A stretch of 17,931 nucleotides of DNA from Draconibacterium orientale. Its GTDB lineage: Bacteria; Bacteroidota; Bacteroidia; Bacteroidales; UBA1556. Positions within the stretch are counted from its first letter, which is position 1. Every line of letters starts with the position of its first letter. A program made the translations under genes and the position numbers. Under the pieces are notes generated by a model. That model did no database searches. It was not told the DNA's origin and saw only the letters and a list, made by a program, of their open reading frames with translations. Where the stretch lies: positions 1 through 17,931 of the forward strand of contig DZDC01000039.1 of the NCBI GenBank assembly GCA_022736595.1, written 5' to 3'. This document shows positions 1-6,498 of this stretch, piece after piece.

Positions 1-61
1 CCTAACTCCCGTGGAAGCTTTGCTCAAATTGCACGAAATTAAGCAATTACTTAAGAAATAA
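1..61 (+). CDS. mutS: DNA mismatch repair protein MutS, C-terminal end only (5' part outside window)
   Basis: Reading from base 2, an open frame runs into the window and ends with TAA at 59-61. The 19 residues contain LTPVEALLKLHEIKQLL, which matches what I remember of the C-terminal end of Bacteroidota MutS proteins (a conserved LTPxEALxKLxEIKxxL helix). MutS recognises mismatched base pairs and starts mismatch repair with MutL. The stop codon shares one base with the ATG of the following transporter (TAATG), so the two are probably co-transcribed and translationally coupled. The call rests on a very short stretch; extending the sequence to the left would settle it. Confidence 0.7.
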   Translation, partial: LTPVEALLKLHEIKQLLKK

Positions 62-1416
62 TGACCGAATCAAAAGCACCAAAAGGCATCTTGGCTTTGC
101 TCTTTTTTGGGGTTCTCATGGGAGCCCTCGACATCAGTATTGTGGGACCTGCCATTCCTTCCATCGAAGCCAACTTGCATATTGATAGCCACTTTTCGAG
201 CTGGGTTTTTACCATTTATGTACTTTTTAATCTTGTGGGAATCAGCTTGTTTGCGCGTTTGAGCGATTTTTATGGCCGTCGCATGATTTATATGATTGCC
301 CTGAGTATTTTTATGCTGGGCTCTTTGCTGGTTTCATTAACGCAGCATTACGATTGGCTGTTGGTAGGCAGGGCAGTTCAGGGTTTTGGAGCCAGTGGTA
401 TTTTCCCTGTGGCTTCTGCGCTCATTGGCGATTTGTATCCTGTGGAAAAAAGAGGGCGCTTGCTCGGTATGATCGGTGCGGTTTTTGGTTTGGCTTTTTT
501 GCTCGGACCTTTTATCGCAGGAGTTTTGCTGAAATTCTATAGTTGGAATGCGCTCTTTATTTTAAACGTTCCCATCACTTTGGTTTTGATTTTTTTTAGT
601 TACCGTTTACTTCCCAACGTAAAAAGTGCGGTGCGCCGTACCATTGATGGGTATGGAATTGTCTTCATGGCCTTGATGCTCTCGTTTATGGTTTTTGGGC
701 TCAATTTGCTTAAAATGAATCAGGATTTATGGCACGACAATGAGTATGCTTTTTTGTTTTTAGGCTTGAGTGGCGTAATGTTGTACCTCTTGTATCGCTT
801 TGAGAAAAAGGCCGAATATCCCATTCTGCGTTTTAGTTTTCTGGCGCAACGCAATATTTCCATTACTGCTTTTGTGGCTGTGATTACCGGATTGGTGCAG
901 TCATGCTTTGTTTTTGTACCTAAATATGTGGCTCTTGAGTTTTCAATGTCGGCCTCCGATGCCAGTTTTATGTTGATACCTTTTGTAATTGCTACAGCCA
1001 TTGGCAGTCCTATTTTTGGACGACTTATCGATCGTTATGGGGTGAAAATAATATTGATTTTGGGCTTGTTTTTAACCGCTTTGGGCTTTGTAATTTTGGC
1101 TCAATCGGGAGGCAGTCTCAGCCTGTTTTATGTGGGAGGTATATTTATGGGCCTAGGTTTGTCGGTGATGTCGGGGAGTTCGCTGCGTTATATTATGCTC
1201 AATAGTACTTCCCCTGAAGACCGTGCTGTATCCCAAGGAATGATAACGGTTTTTATCAGCATCGGACAACTTGCAGGAGCCCCAGTGATTGGACTTTTGC
1301 TCAGTGCGCCTAACCTGCAGCAGCCCTTTCAATTGCTATTTGTTGCTGCTTCCGGTTTATTGCTTGCGGCCATGTTGCTTACCTTTCGCTTAACTAAAAT
1401 TACCGAGATCCATTAA
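61..1416 (+). CDS. MFS transporter, DHA2 (EmrB/QacA-like) drug exporter type
   Basis: A 451-residue polytopic inner-membrane protein with about 12-14 hydrophobic segments and almost no soluble domain. Family motifs are visible. GALDISIVGPAIP (21-33) corresponds to the DHA2 motif D1 with its membrane-buried Asp24. ARLSDFYGRR (65-74) is MFS motif A in the loop between helices 2 and 3. GAVFGLAFLLGPFIAG (139-154) is the antiporter motif C in helix 5. A second motif-A-like sequence, GRLIDRYG, marks the start of the C-terminal half. The family exports hydrophobic drugs or metabolites in exchange for protons; the substrate cannot be read from the sequence. The ATG at 61 overlaps the preceding stop codon by one base, which fixes the start and suggests translational coupling. 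No strong terminator follows. Confidence 0.9.
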   Translation: MTESKAPKGILALLFFGVLMGALDISIVGPAIPSIEANLHIDSHFSSWVFTIYVLFNLVGISLFARLSDFYGRRMIYMIALSIFMLGSLLVSLTQHYDWLLVGRAVQGFGASGIFPVASALIGDLYPVEKRGRLLGMIGAVFGLAFLLGPFIAGVLLKFYSWNALFILNVPITLVLIFFSYRLLPNVKSAVRRTIDGYGIVFMALMLSFMVFGLNLLKMNQDLWHDNEYAFLFLGLSGVMLYLLYRFEKKAEYPILRFSFLAQRNISITAFVAVITGLVQSCFVFVPKYVALEFSMSASDASFMLIPFVIATAIGSPIFGRLIDRYGVKIILILGLFLTALGFVILAQSGGSLSLFYVGGIFMGLGLSVMSGSSLRYIMLNSTSPEDRAVSQGMITVFISIGQLAGAPVIGLLLSAPNLQQPFQLLFVAASGLLLAAMLLTFRLTKITEIH

Positions 1417-1630
1417 TTTCAACACTGACTGAGTTATAGGTATAAAAGTACCTTCGCTGGTTTTCAAACTTTTTGTCTTGAAAAAAAGATTTTTAGCTTC
1501 GCTTTTTGGCCAAGCCCATTAAGTTGGTAGCTTCGGGTTATGGTTCGTTGGGTATTGTGGTGGTTTTCTTAAGTTGTTGACAAGGAAAGCGATGCAATGG
1601 AGCACTCACAATGATTTTAGCTTTGAAAAG
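1417..1630. other. Intergenic region between convergent MFS and PiT genes
   Basis: These 214 bases separate two convergent genes. A weak hairpin TTTTCAA (1461-1467)/TTGAAAA (1478-1484), followed by a run of A then T, may end the MFS transcript. TAGCTT-TGAA-AAGCTA (1618-1633) overlaps the PiT stop codon but lacks a T tract on the minus strand. Translating all frames showed only short, interrupted reading frames and nothing I recognise. Confidence 0.4.
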
Positions 1631-2791
1631 CTATCTTTGAATCAACCTCTCGGTAGAATCACTTAAAAATCTTACAGTATCAGATTTTTCTTTTTCTATT
1701 TTCACGCTGTCAATTTCGGTTACGATGGTGCTTGTGGGTTGGTTTTGAGGTTTTACCACTTCAATTTTGAAAACATTTCCCACAAAAAACAAGCTCACAA
1801 AACTCAATAATCCCGCCATGATGGGAGTAACTACCCAGCCCGAAGCAATGCCTCCAATTATTCCAAACTGAATGCTATGCACTCCGCGCACCAATCCAAT
1901 GCCGATAATGGCTCCCACAATTACTTGCGAACTTGACACTGGAACCATGGGTATGGCTGGCAGCCCAACGGATTGAACCGCATCGGATAAAGCTTGGTTG
2001 CTGAATATAAAAAGCACCAACGATTGAGCTAATACCACCACCAAAGCCGATTCGCTCGACAGGGCCACAATGTCGTTTCCAACGGTTTCCATTACCCTTT
2101 TGCTATAAGTAAAAATACCAATGGCGATGCTGATTCCTCCTAATAGAAAAAGCTGTTGACTGCCATTGAGACTGAAAATATAGAAATCTAATGGAGTTTC
2201 AGGAGCCAAGGGAAGAAAAACGCCTACTACATTGGCTATGTTATTGGCTCCTAATGAATAAGCTCCAAATGCGCCCACTACCAAAAGCAGAATACGAATA
2301 ATTTGGTCGAGATCAAAGAGATGGACTCGAAGGGTTAGGATGAGTTTACGCATGCCTATGTACAATAAAGCGGAGAAGATAGCTCCTAAAATAGGGCCAC
2401 TAATCCAAGTTATTACGATGGGGTAGAGGCTGTGAAAATCGGTACTGCGACCTGCGTAGAAGTTCCAACCAATGATGGCTCCCACAATGGCTTGAGAGGT
2501 GCTCACTGGGTATTTGAGTTTGGTCATCCAAAAAACGGTGACTCCCGCGGCTAAAGCTACAGTAAAAGCGCCTCCCATGGCGTTGATGGTTCCGAGTTTA
2601 CCTAAAGTATGAGAAGCTCCTGCCCCTTGAATCACCGCTCCTAAAATTACGAAAATGGAACCTACAATGGCGGCGGTTTTGAAGCGCAACATCTTGGTAC
2701 CCACTGCCGAACCAAAGATGTTGGAAGCATCGTTGGCTCCTAAGGCCCAGCCCAAGAAAAGGCCGCTGCTGAGATAGAATAGGAGTAACAT
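1631..2791 (-). CDS. PiT-family inorganic phosphate permease
   Basis: A 386-residue multi-spanning inner-membrane protein with the inverted two-fold repeat of the PiT family (PF01384). The signature GANDASNIFG is at 18-27 and its second-half copy GANNIANVVG at 181-190. The paired PVSTSQAIVGAIIG (95-108) and PVSSSQVIVGAIIG (second half) segments complete the repeat. PiT proteins import phosphate, usually as a metal-phosphate complex with protons or as Na+/phosphate symport. A hydrophilic, charged C-terminal tail of about 35 residues rich in Lys, Glu and Ser is probably cytoplasmic. The ATG (2789-2791) overlaps by one base the stop of the DUF47 gene upstream (TAATG), so the two are translationally coupled, as commonly seen for this pair. 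The gene is the last of a three-gene operon that starts with the CYTH gene. Confidence 0.92.
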   Translation of the reverse strand: MLLLFYLSSGLFLGWALGANDASNIFGSAVGTKMLRFKTAAIVGSIFVILGAVIQGAGASHTLGKLGTINAMGGAFTVALAAGVTVFWMTKLKYPVSTSQAIVGAIIGWNFYAGRSTDFHSLYPIVITWISGPILGAIFSALLYIGMRKLILTLRVHLFDLDQIIRILLLVVGAFGAYSLGANNIANVVGVFLPLAPETPLDFYIFSLNGSQQLFLLGGISIAIGIFTYSKRVMETVGNDIVALSSESALVVVLAQSLVLFIFSNQALSDAVQSVGLPAIPMVPVSSSQVIVGAIIGIGLVRGVHSIQFGIIGGIASGWVVTPIMAGLLSFVSLFFVGNVFKIEVVKPQNQPTSTIVTEIDSVKIEKEKSDTVRFLSDSTERLIQR

Positions 2792-3438
2792 TATAAGGTG
2801 CGTTTTATCGACATGATACTAAGGATGTTGGCTGCAGTTTCCGCAGTGTCTGAAATGCTTTCGATTTGGATGATGAAATAGCGAAGGTGGATTTTTTCGC
2901 TTAAGTCGAGGTCTTCAATTTGGTTGAAAATCTTTCGTTTGATCTCCAAGGCTTGTTGGTCGCTTTCTTTTTCATAAAAATAAACCTTATGAATCATCTC
3001 TTTCACACTCAAGGGATCGCGGAAATAAATGCGCTCGGCAGGAATCAGGTGTTCCACACTTTTGACGCACATTTCGGTCAATCGGCGTAGGTCGGCATGC
3101 AATTCTTCAGGGAATCTTGGGCGTTCCACCTCAAACTGAGAAAGGCCAGAAGTTAAAATATCGGCAATATCATCAGTCTTCTCGAGCAAATGCAATAAAT
3201 CGCCCCTGAATTGGGGGAGTAAACTTTTTTCATAAAGTCGATTTTCGATATTTCTCCTAATGTGGTCGGCTTTGTGCTCCAACTCCACCACACGCAACAG
3301 GTTTTCATGAAATTTTATATGCTGACCCGAAAGATAATCGTCCACGGCAATTTTAGCAATGAGCACCACTTCTTCAATGGTATCAAAAAATTCGTCGAGC
3401 ATTTTCTTTAGGGCAGCCGATGTTTTGAAAAGTTCCAT
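2791..3438 (-). CDS. DUF47 / PhoU-like phosphate transport regulator
   Basis: A 215-residue soluble, charged, almost entirely helical protein of the PhoU_div family (PF01865, formerly DUF47; TIGR00153 type). It starts with a segment typical of the family, including LKKMLDEFFDTIEEVV, and contains the conserved VVELEHKADHIRR and LLEKTDDIADIL segments. The E/D-x3-D patterns resemble the metal-binding positions of PhoU. DUF47 proteins are commonly encoded next to PiT permeases and are believed to modulate their activity. The direct one-base overlap with the permease supports that here. It lies 26 nt downstream of the CYTH gene on the same strand. The function is assigned from family and context. 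Confidence 0.88.
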   Translation of the reverse strand: MELFKTSAALKKMLDEFFDTIEEVVLIAKIAVDDYLSGQHIKFHENLLRVVELEHKADHIRRNIENRLYEKSLLPQFRGDLLHLLEKTDDIADILTSGLSQFEVERPRFPEELHADLRRLTEMCVKSVEHLIPAERIYFRDPLSVKEMIHKVYFYEKESDQQALEIKRKIFNQIEDLDLSEKIHLRYFIIQIESISDTAETAANILSIMSIKRTL

Positions 3439-3464
3439 AAGACGGTTTTTGTTTATAGGATTAT

Positions 3465-3947
3465 CTAATCAATTGAATTCCAGTTTTTAAATGAATTTTT
3501 GGCTAAATATGAATTGTAATATTGGAGTTGTCCGGTAACTTCTACACCCAGCCAATGAGGTTTTTCAAAGTTTTGATCCTCAGATTCAAGCTCAATTTCT
3601 GCAAGGATTAAACCCTTATTATCTCCTTCAAAAACATCCACTTCCCATTTTAAATTTGCTGATGTAGGGATGATATGTCGGGTTTTTTCAATTAAAGGGG
3701 CATCGCACAATTTCAGTAAATCCAGGGCTTCGGACTGGCTAATCTGGGTTTCGAACTCATAACGCTTGAGCCCATCTTCCGAACTCCTTCCTTTAATGGT
3801 TAGGTATGCTTCCTGGTCTTGGATTCTAATCCTAACGGTTTTGTCTTCGGTGCTCATAAGATAGCCTTGCTTAATCGTTATGGAGCGGAAAACGAATTGC
3901 ATAAAATCGCCCAGAACCAAAAATTTGCGCTCAATTTCAAAAGCCAT
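3465..3947 (-). CDS. CYTH-domain triphosphate hydrolase (TTM family)
   Basis: A 160-residue single-domain CYTH (triphosphate tunnel metalloenzyme) protein. The diagnostic ExExK signature is EIERKFLV, with Glu4, Glu6 and Lys8. Further tunnel residues follow in order: TVRIRI (two Arg), LTIKG, RYEFE, EKTRHIIP, EVDVF and EIELE. These basic and acidic residues bind the triphosphate and metal ions. Small bacterial members hydrolyse inorganic tripolyphosphate; other members are thiamine triphosphatases or class IV adenylate cyclases. There is no CHAD domain. Being first in an operon with DUF47 and PiT favours a role in tripolyphosphate or polyphosphate metabolism, though this is inference. A perfect TAnnTTTG -7 box lies 27 nt upstream of the ATG, so this start is probable. 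Confidence 0.87.
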   Translation of the reverse strand: MAFEIERKFLVLGDFMQFVFRSITIKQGYLMSTEDKTVRIRIQDQEAYLTIKGRSSEDGLKRYEFETQISQSEALDLLKLCDAPLIEKTRHIIPTSANLKWEVDVFEGDNKGLILAEIELESEDQNFEKPHWLGVEVTGQLQYYNSYLAKNSFKNWNSID

Positions 3948-3973
3948 AGTGTTCCATTTTAATTTTAAAAAAT

Positions 3974-3981
3974 CAAAGGTA
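3974..3981 (-). promoter_or_regulatory. -7 promoter box of the CYTH-DUF47-PiT operon
   Basis: The minus strand reads TACCTTTG, an exact match to the Bacteroidota housekeeping -7 consensus TAnnTTTG. It lies 27 nt before the CYTH start codon. No clear -33 TTTG is visible at the expected distance. Confidence 0.6.
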
Positions 3982-4032
3982 CGTATTTATTGAAGTTTTG
4001 ATGTTGGGGCTGGCTTATTTTTTTTAATGCCG

Positions 4033-4054
4033 GCTATAAGGTTTGGTTTATAGC
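4033..4054. repeat. Perfect 7-bp inverted repeat with 8-nt spacer
   Basis: GCTATAA and TTATAGC flank 8 nt (GGTTTGGT). The dyad lies between the nuclease gene stop (minus strand, 4106) and the CYTH promoter, about 50-70 nt upstream of that promoter. On the minus strand it is not followed by a T tract, so it is not a classic terminator. It may be an operator or only a 3' RNA hairpin of the nuclease transcript. Confidence 0.45.
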
Positions 4055-4105
4055 TCGAAAATGGCGGTTCGATTTTAAGGTTTATTGATCATCAATCTGC
4101 ACCGC

Positions 4106-5449
4106 TTACCCATAAATCAACAATTGTGGTTGGTTGTGGCGTAAATAGGATTGAATAATTTGGTGGGTATCTCTGTTGTTTTGATAAGCCTTCACTGCTT
4201 GATGGAGATATTTTTGAGAACCTTCCAATGCTTCTTCTATAATTCCCATCCCTTGATACACTCCATTGGCAACGTGGATGGCATAACGAAGACCGGGTTC
4301 TGGGCCTCGTTCTAAAATGAAAAAATTCTGGTGTCTAAATTGTAAACTCGCTAAAAATAATTCCACTTTTTTGTTGTACACTTCCTTACTTTCCTTGCCA
4401 ATGCAGGCGCCATTGCATTGATGAATTTGATAATCGAAGCAGGCTCCTGCACTTTCATAAAGTCCACTCAGCTTTTGGCACAATTCGTATTCTCGTACCA
4501 TGCGATGCATAAATTCCTTTCCTGAATCTTGCGATTGGAAAGAGGTAAGAGGAAGACTTAATGCTTCAATCTTTGAAATTTTTATACGGTAATATCCATT
4601 TTCATCCACCGTACTGAACAGTCCATATTGAAATATGCTTCTGCGTTGAGCTCTGTTGTACAAGGGATTAATCTTTTTTATCTCATCCGACTCGAGCAGT
4701 AAAGCAGCCAGTTCACTGCCTGTGACCGTAAATCGGATTTGCGCAATATTATTGATCATTTCGATCGATTTTCGAGTGCTGTAATTGTTGAGATGTTGCA
4801 AAATACGCTGATGAATATCGAGGCTTTTCCCCACGTAAATCACTTCTTCTTTAGAGTTAAGGAAATAGTAAACGCCTGTTTTGCGAGGTAAATTTTTGAT
4901 AATCTCGTGATCTAAGGCGGCGGGTAGGGCAATATTGTCTTCGCCTCCCAGGCTGGGGTCGATGTTGTAAAGCATTTGCCAGAGTTCGGCAGTGGCCAGA
5001 GCGTCGCCCAAAGCTCGGTGCTTGTTATGATGCGACAAGCCCAAACTTGCGGTAAGCTTGCCCAAGCTATAGCTAGCCTGCCCGGGAATGAGTTTCCTCG
5101 ATGTTTTTACAGTGCAAAGGGTTTTGCGCTGAAAATTGAATCCAAATTCTGAAAATTCTTGCTGCAAAAATCCATAATCGAAACGTGCATTGTGCGCTAC
5201 AATAATGCGGTCTTGGGTGAGTTCTACTATTTTTTTGGCCAATTCATAAAACTTGGGAGCGTCTTTTACCATCTGATTATTAATACCTGTGAGTTGTGTA
5301 ATCTGGTATGGTATGTTCTTTTCAGGATTGACAAGACTGTGAAACTGTTCGGTAATTTCGCGTCCGTTGTGCAAAAGAATGGCTATTTCAGTTATCTTTT
5401 CTGACTTGGCACTAAGGCCTGTGGTTTCGATGTCGATGATGGCAAACAT
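4106..5449 (-). CDS. DEDDh 3'-5' exonuclease fused to GIY-YIG/UvrC-like (Cho-like) nuclease
   Basis: A 447-residue cytoplasmic two-nuclease fusion. Residues 1-160 form a DnaQ/epsilon-like DEDDh exonuclease: ExoI has Asp6 and Glu8 (IDIETTG), ExoII has Asp91 (HNARFD), and ExoIII has His144 and Asp149 (HRALGDA). Residues about 188-268 form a GIY-YIG domain as in the UvrC N-terminus: GVYYF at 192-196, IYVGKS at 204-209, Arg215, and metal-binding Glu253 in LLLESDEIK. Next comes a UvrC-type cysteine motif, C323-x13-C337-x7-C345-x3-C349, which in UvrC can hold an iron-sulfur cluster. The UvrB-binding UVR motif and the second (RNase H-like) nuclease of full UvrC are absent, as in Cho. Residues 370-447 are unassigned. 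The gene starts 4 nt after the S24 repressor stop and clearly shares its transcript. A DNA-repair role is inferred. Confidence 0.9.
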   Translation of the reverse strand: MFAIIDIETTGLSAKSEKITEIAILLHNGREITEQFHSLVNPEKNIPYQITQLTGINNQMVKDAPKFYELAKKIVELTQDRIIVAHNARFDYGFLQQEFSEFGFNFQRKTLCTVKTSRKLIPGQASYSLGKLTASLGLSHHNKHRALGDALATAELWQMLYNIDPSLGGEDNIALPAALDHEIIKNLPRKTGVYYFLNSKEEVIYVGKSLDIHQRILQHLNNYSTRKSIEMINNIAQIRFTVTGSELAALLLESDEIKKINPLYNRAQRRSIFQYGLFSTVDENGYYRIKISKIEALSLPLTSFQSQDSGKEFMHRMVREYELCQKLSGLYESAGACFDYQIHQCNGACIGKESKEVYNKKVELFLASLQFRHQNFFILERGPEPGLRYAIHVANGVYQGMGIIEEALEGSQKYLHQAVKAYQNNRDTHQIIQSYLRHNQPQLLIYG

Positions 5450-5453
5450 AAGT

Positions 5454-6266
5454 CTAATTGAAGTCGAGACGGGTTTGGATGGCTTTTACTTCGCGTCGCA
5501 GTTCTTCGATGGTTTCGATGAGTACATCTTCGCGGGGTCGATTGGCTTGGGGCATTTCGCTGCTGATATAATGCACAAAACTCCACACTTCGCGCACTTG
5601 ATCCATTGCAATTTCGTAAGGTTGGTATTGGCTGTTGAGCGAAATGAGTCTTAGAACACCTTGCTTTTCGATAAGGTTTTCGACCACTTTAAATACGATG
5701 CCATCGTCAAGGGTGAGAATAATGTAGGGCTTGCCCGACTTGATATGATACCAGTTTTGAACATATTCGGCAGTAACAAAGGAGCCGTCTGGGATGGGAA
5801 GCATGCTATCGCCTTGGATTTGAAAACTCCTGTATTTTTTGTCTTTGCTTAAAAAGGGCAAACGGAAGGTGGGCAACACTTTGATGTATTCAGGGTCGGA
5901 ATAGCCGGCGGTGTATCCGGCTTTGGCTTTCACGGGCACCAACTCTATGTTTTCTTCATTGTCAGGGCCAACGGTACTGGCCAATACGCGTAGCTTATTT
6001 CCTTTGAAAAATACATCATAACCGCGCTCCATTTGCGAAAGTTGGCTCTCGGCTATGGTACTCAAATCTACTTTAATTAAAGTGTCGATGACCACATTGT
6101 AGTAATCCGAGAAGCTGCTCAGCACTTCGATGCTGGGTTTGGCCACTTCGTTTTCGTAACCGCTAAGGGTAGACCGAAACATGCCTAAAGCCAAAGCCAC
6201 TTCGTCTTGTGTGCGCCCTTTACGCTTGCGCAAAAGCTTGATATTGTTGCTGAAATATTGTGCCAT
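5454..6266 (-). CDS. XRE-family HTH repressor with S24 (LexA/CI-like) self-cleavage domain
   Basis: A 270-residue repressor. Residues about 6-63 are an XRE/HTH_3 domain (NIKLLRKRKGRTQDEVALAL...LSGYENEVAKPS). Residues about 110-235 are a peptidase S24/LexA-like domain with probable catalytic Ser154 (QGDSMLP) and Lys193 (GIVFKVV). An Ala-Gly pair in KAGYTAGYSD (116-117, again 120-121) lies where LexA and CI are cut. The last ~30 residues (ETIEELRREVKAIQTRL) look like a short coiled coil, perhaps for oligomerisation. Such proteins usually repress their own operon until DNA damage triggers autocleavage. The promoter here carries two dyad symmetries suited to autoregulation. It precedes the exonuclease/GIY-YIG gene by 4 nt. 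No phage genes are nearby, so it looks like a resident regulator. Self-cleavage is inferred from the motif, not shown. Confidence 0.9.
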   Translation of the reverse strand: MAQYFSNNIKLLRKRKGRTQDEVALALGMFRSTLSGYENEVAKPSIEVLSSFSDYYNVVIDTLIKVDLSTIAESQLSQMERGYDVFFKGNKLRVLASTVGPDNEENIELVPVKAKAGYTAGYSDPEYIKVLPTFRLPFLSKDKKYRSFQIQGDSMLPIPDGSFVTAEYVQNWYHIKSGKPYIILTLDDGIVFKVVENLIEKQGVLRLISLNSQYQPYEIAMDQVREVWSFVHYISSEMPQANRPREDVLIETIEELRREVKAIQTRLDFN

Positions 6267-6303
6267 AAGAGATGCTGTGAATGAATTAATACTAAATTTC
6301 GCG

Positions 6304-6322
6304 ACAAATATACACCATTTGT
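6304..6322. promoter_or_regulatory. Candidate operator, dyad 1 (covers the repressor -7 box)
   Basis: ACAAAT, 7 nt, ATTTGT is a perfect 6-bp inverted repeat. It covers the -7 box of the S24 repressor operon, so a dimer bound here would block RNA polymerase. Autoregulation by the adjacent HTH-S24 protein is the simplest reading, but the binding is inferred. Confidence 0.5.
6305..6312 (-). promoter_or_regulatory. -7 promoter box of the S24 repressor-nuclease operon
   Basis: The minus strand reads TATATTTG, a perfect match to TAnnTTTG. It predicts a transcript start near 6298 and a leader of about 30 nt before the ATG at 6266. The box lies almost wholly inside the dyad at 6304-6322. Confidence 0.6.
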
Positions 6323-6328
6323 TTGGAT

Positions 6329-6350
6329 ATTAATCTTGATAATGATTAAT
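6329..6350. promoter_or_regulatory. Candidate operator, dyad 2 (over the repressor -33 region)
   Basis: ATTAATC, 8 nt, GATTAAT is a perfect 7-bp inverted repeat in AT-rich DNA. It covers the position where the -33 element of the repressor promoter should lie. Its sequence differs from dyad 1, so it may bind another protein or be due to AT-richness. Confidence 0.4.
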
Positions 6351-6371
6351 TATTAAACAAAGTTTAGCTCT

Positions 6372-6440
6372 TGCTTTTCCACCCTTTAGTCCCGACAGCT
6401 GTGCGGGAGGGGAAAGAAAAGCGAAAGCGTCAGCGTTTTT
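6372..6440. repeat. GC-richer hairpin-forming intergenic element
   Basis: Between the divergent repressor and exported-protein promoters lies a stretch unlike its AT-rich surroundings. It contains TCCCG (6390-6394) and CGGGA (6404-6408) around CAGCTG, flanked by CTTTTC and GAAAAG. AAAGCGAAAGCG follows, then TCAGCG and a T run. The same AAAGCGAAAGCG 12-mer recurs next to the inverted repeat after ahcY. Short hairpins of the CCCGA...CGGGA type are, as I recall, common between genes in Bacteroidota; this may be one such small repeat. Confidence 0.4.
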
Positions 6441-6465
6441 TCAAATCCTTATAATAAATTTGAAT

Positions 6466-6473
6466 TACTTTTG
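6466..6473 (+). promoter_or_regulatory. -7 promoter box of the exported protein gene at 6499
   Basis: TACTTTTG matches TAnnTTTG exactly; a second match, TAAATTTG, lies at 6455-6462. A start of transcription near 6480 leaves about 20 nt before the GTG at 6499. It would place the alternative TTG codon at 6460 upstream of the mRNA, which favours the GTG start. Confidence 0.5.
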
Positions 6474-6498
6474 TTATTCATATTTTAAAATTAAAGCC

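Noticed and set aside
1417..1630. Decayed gene between the MFS and PiT genes
   Set aside because: All frames are short and broken and no recognisable protein remnant could be read.
4084..4096. 13-bp palindrome ATTGATCATCAAT downstream of the nuclease gene
   Set aside because: Short, AT-rich, centred on TGATCA, and not placed at a promoter or followed by a T run; likely chance.
4106..6266. Prophage or integrative element around the S24 repressor
   Set aside because: No integrase, attachment repeats, structural or excision genes are present, and base composition resembles the surroundings.
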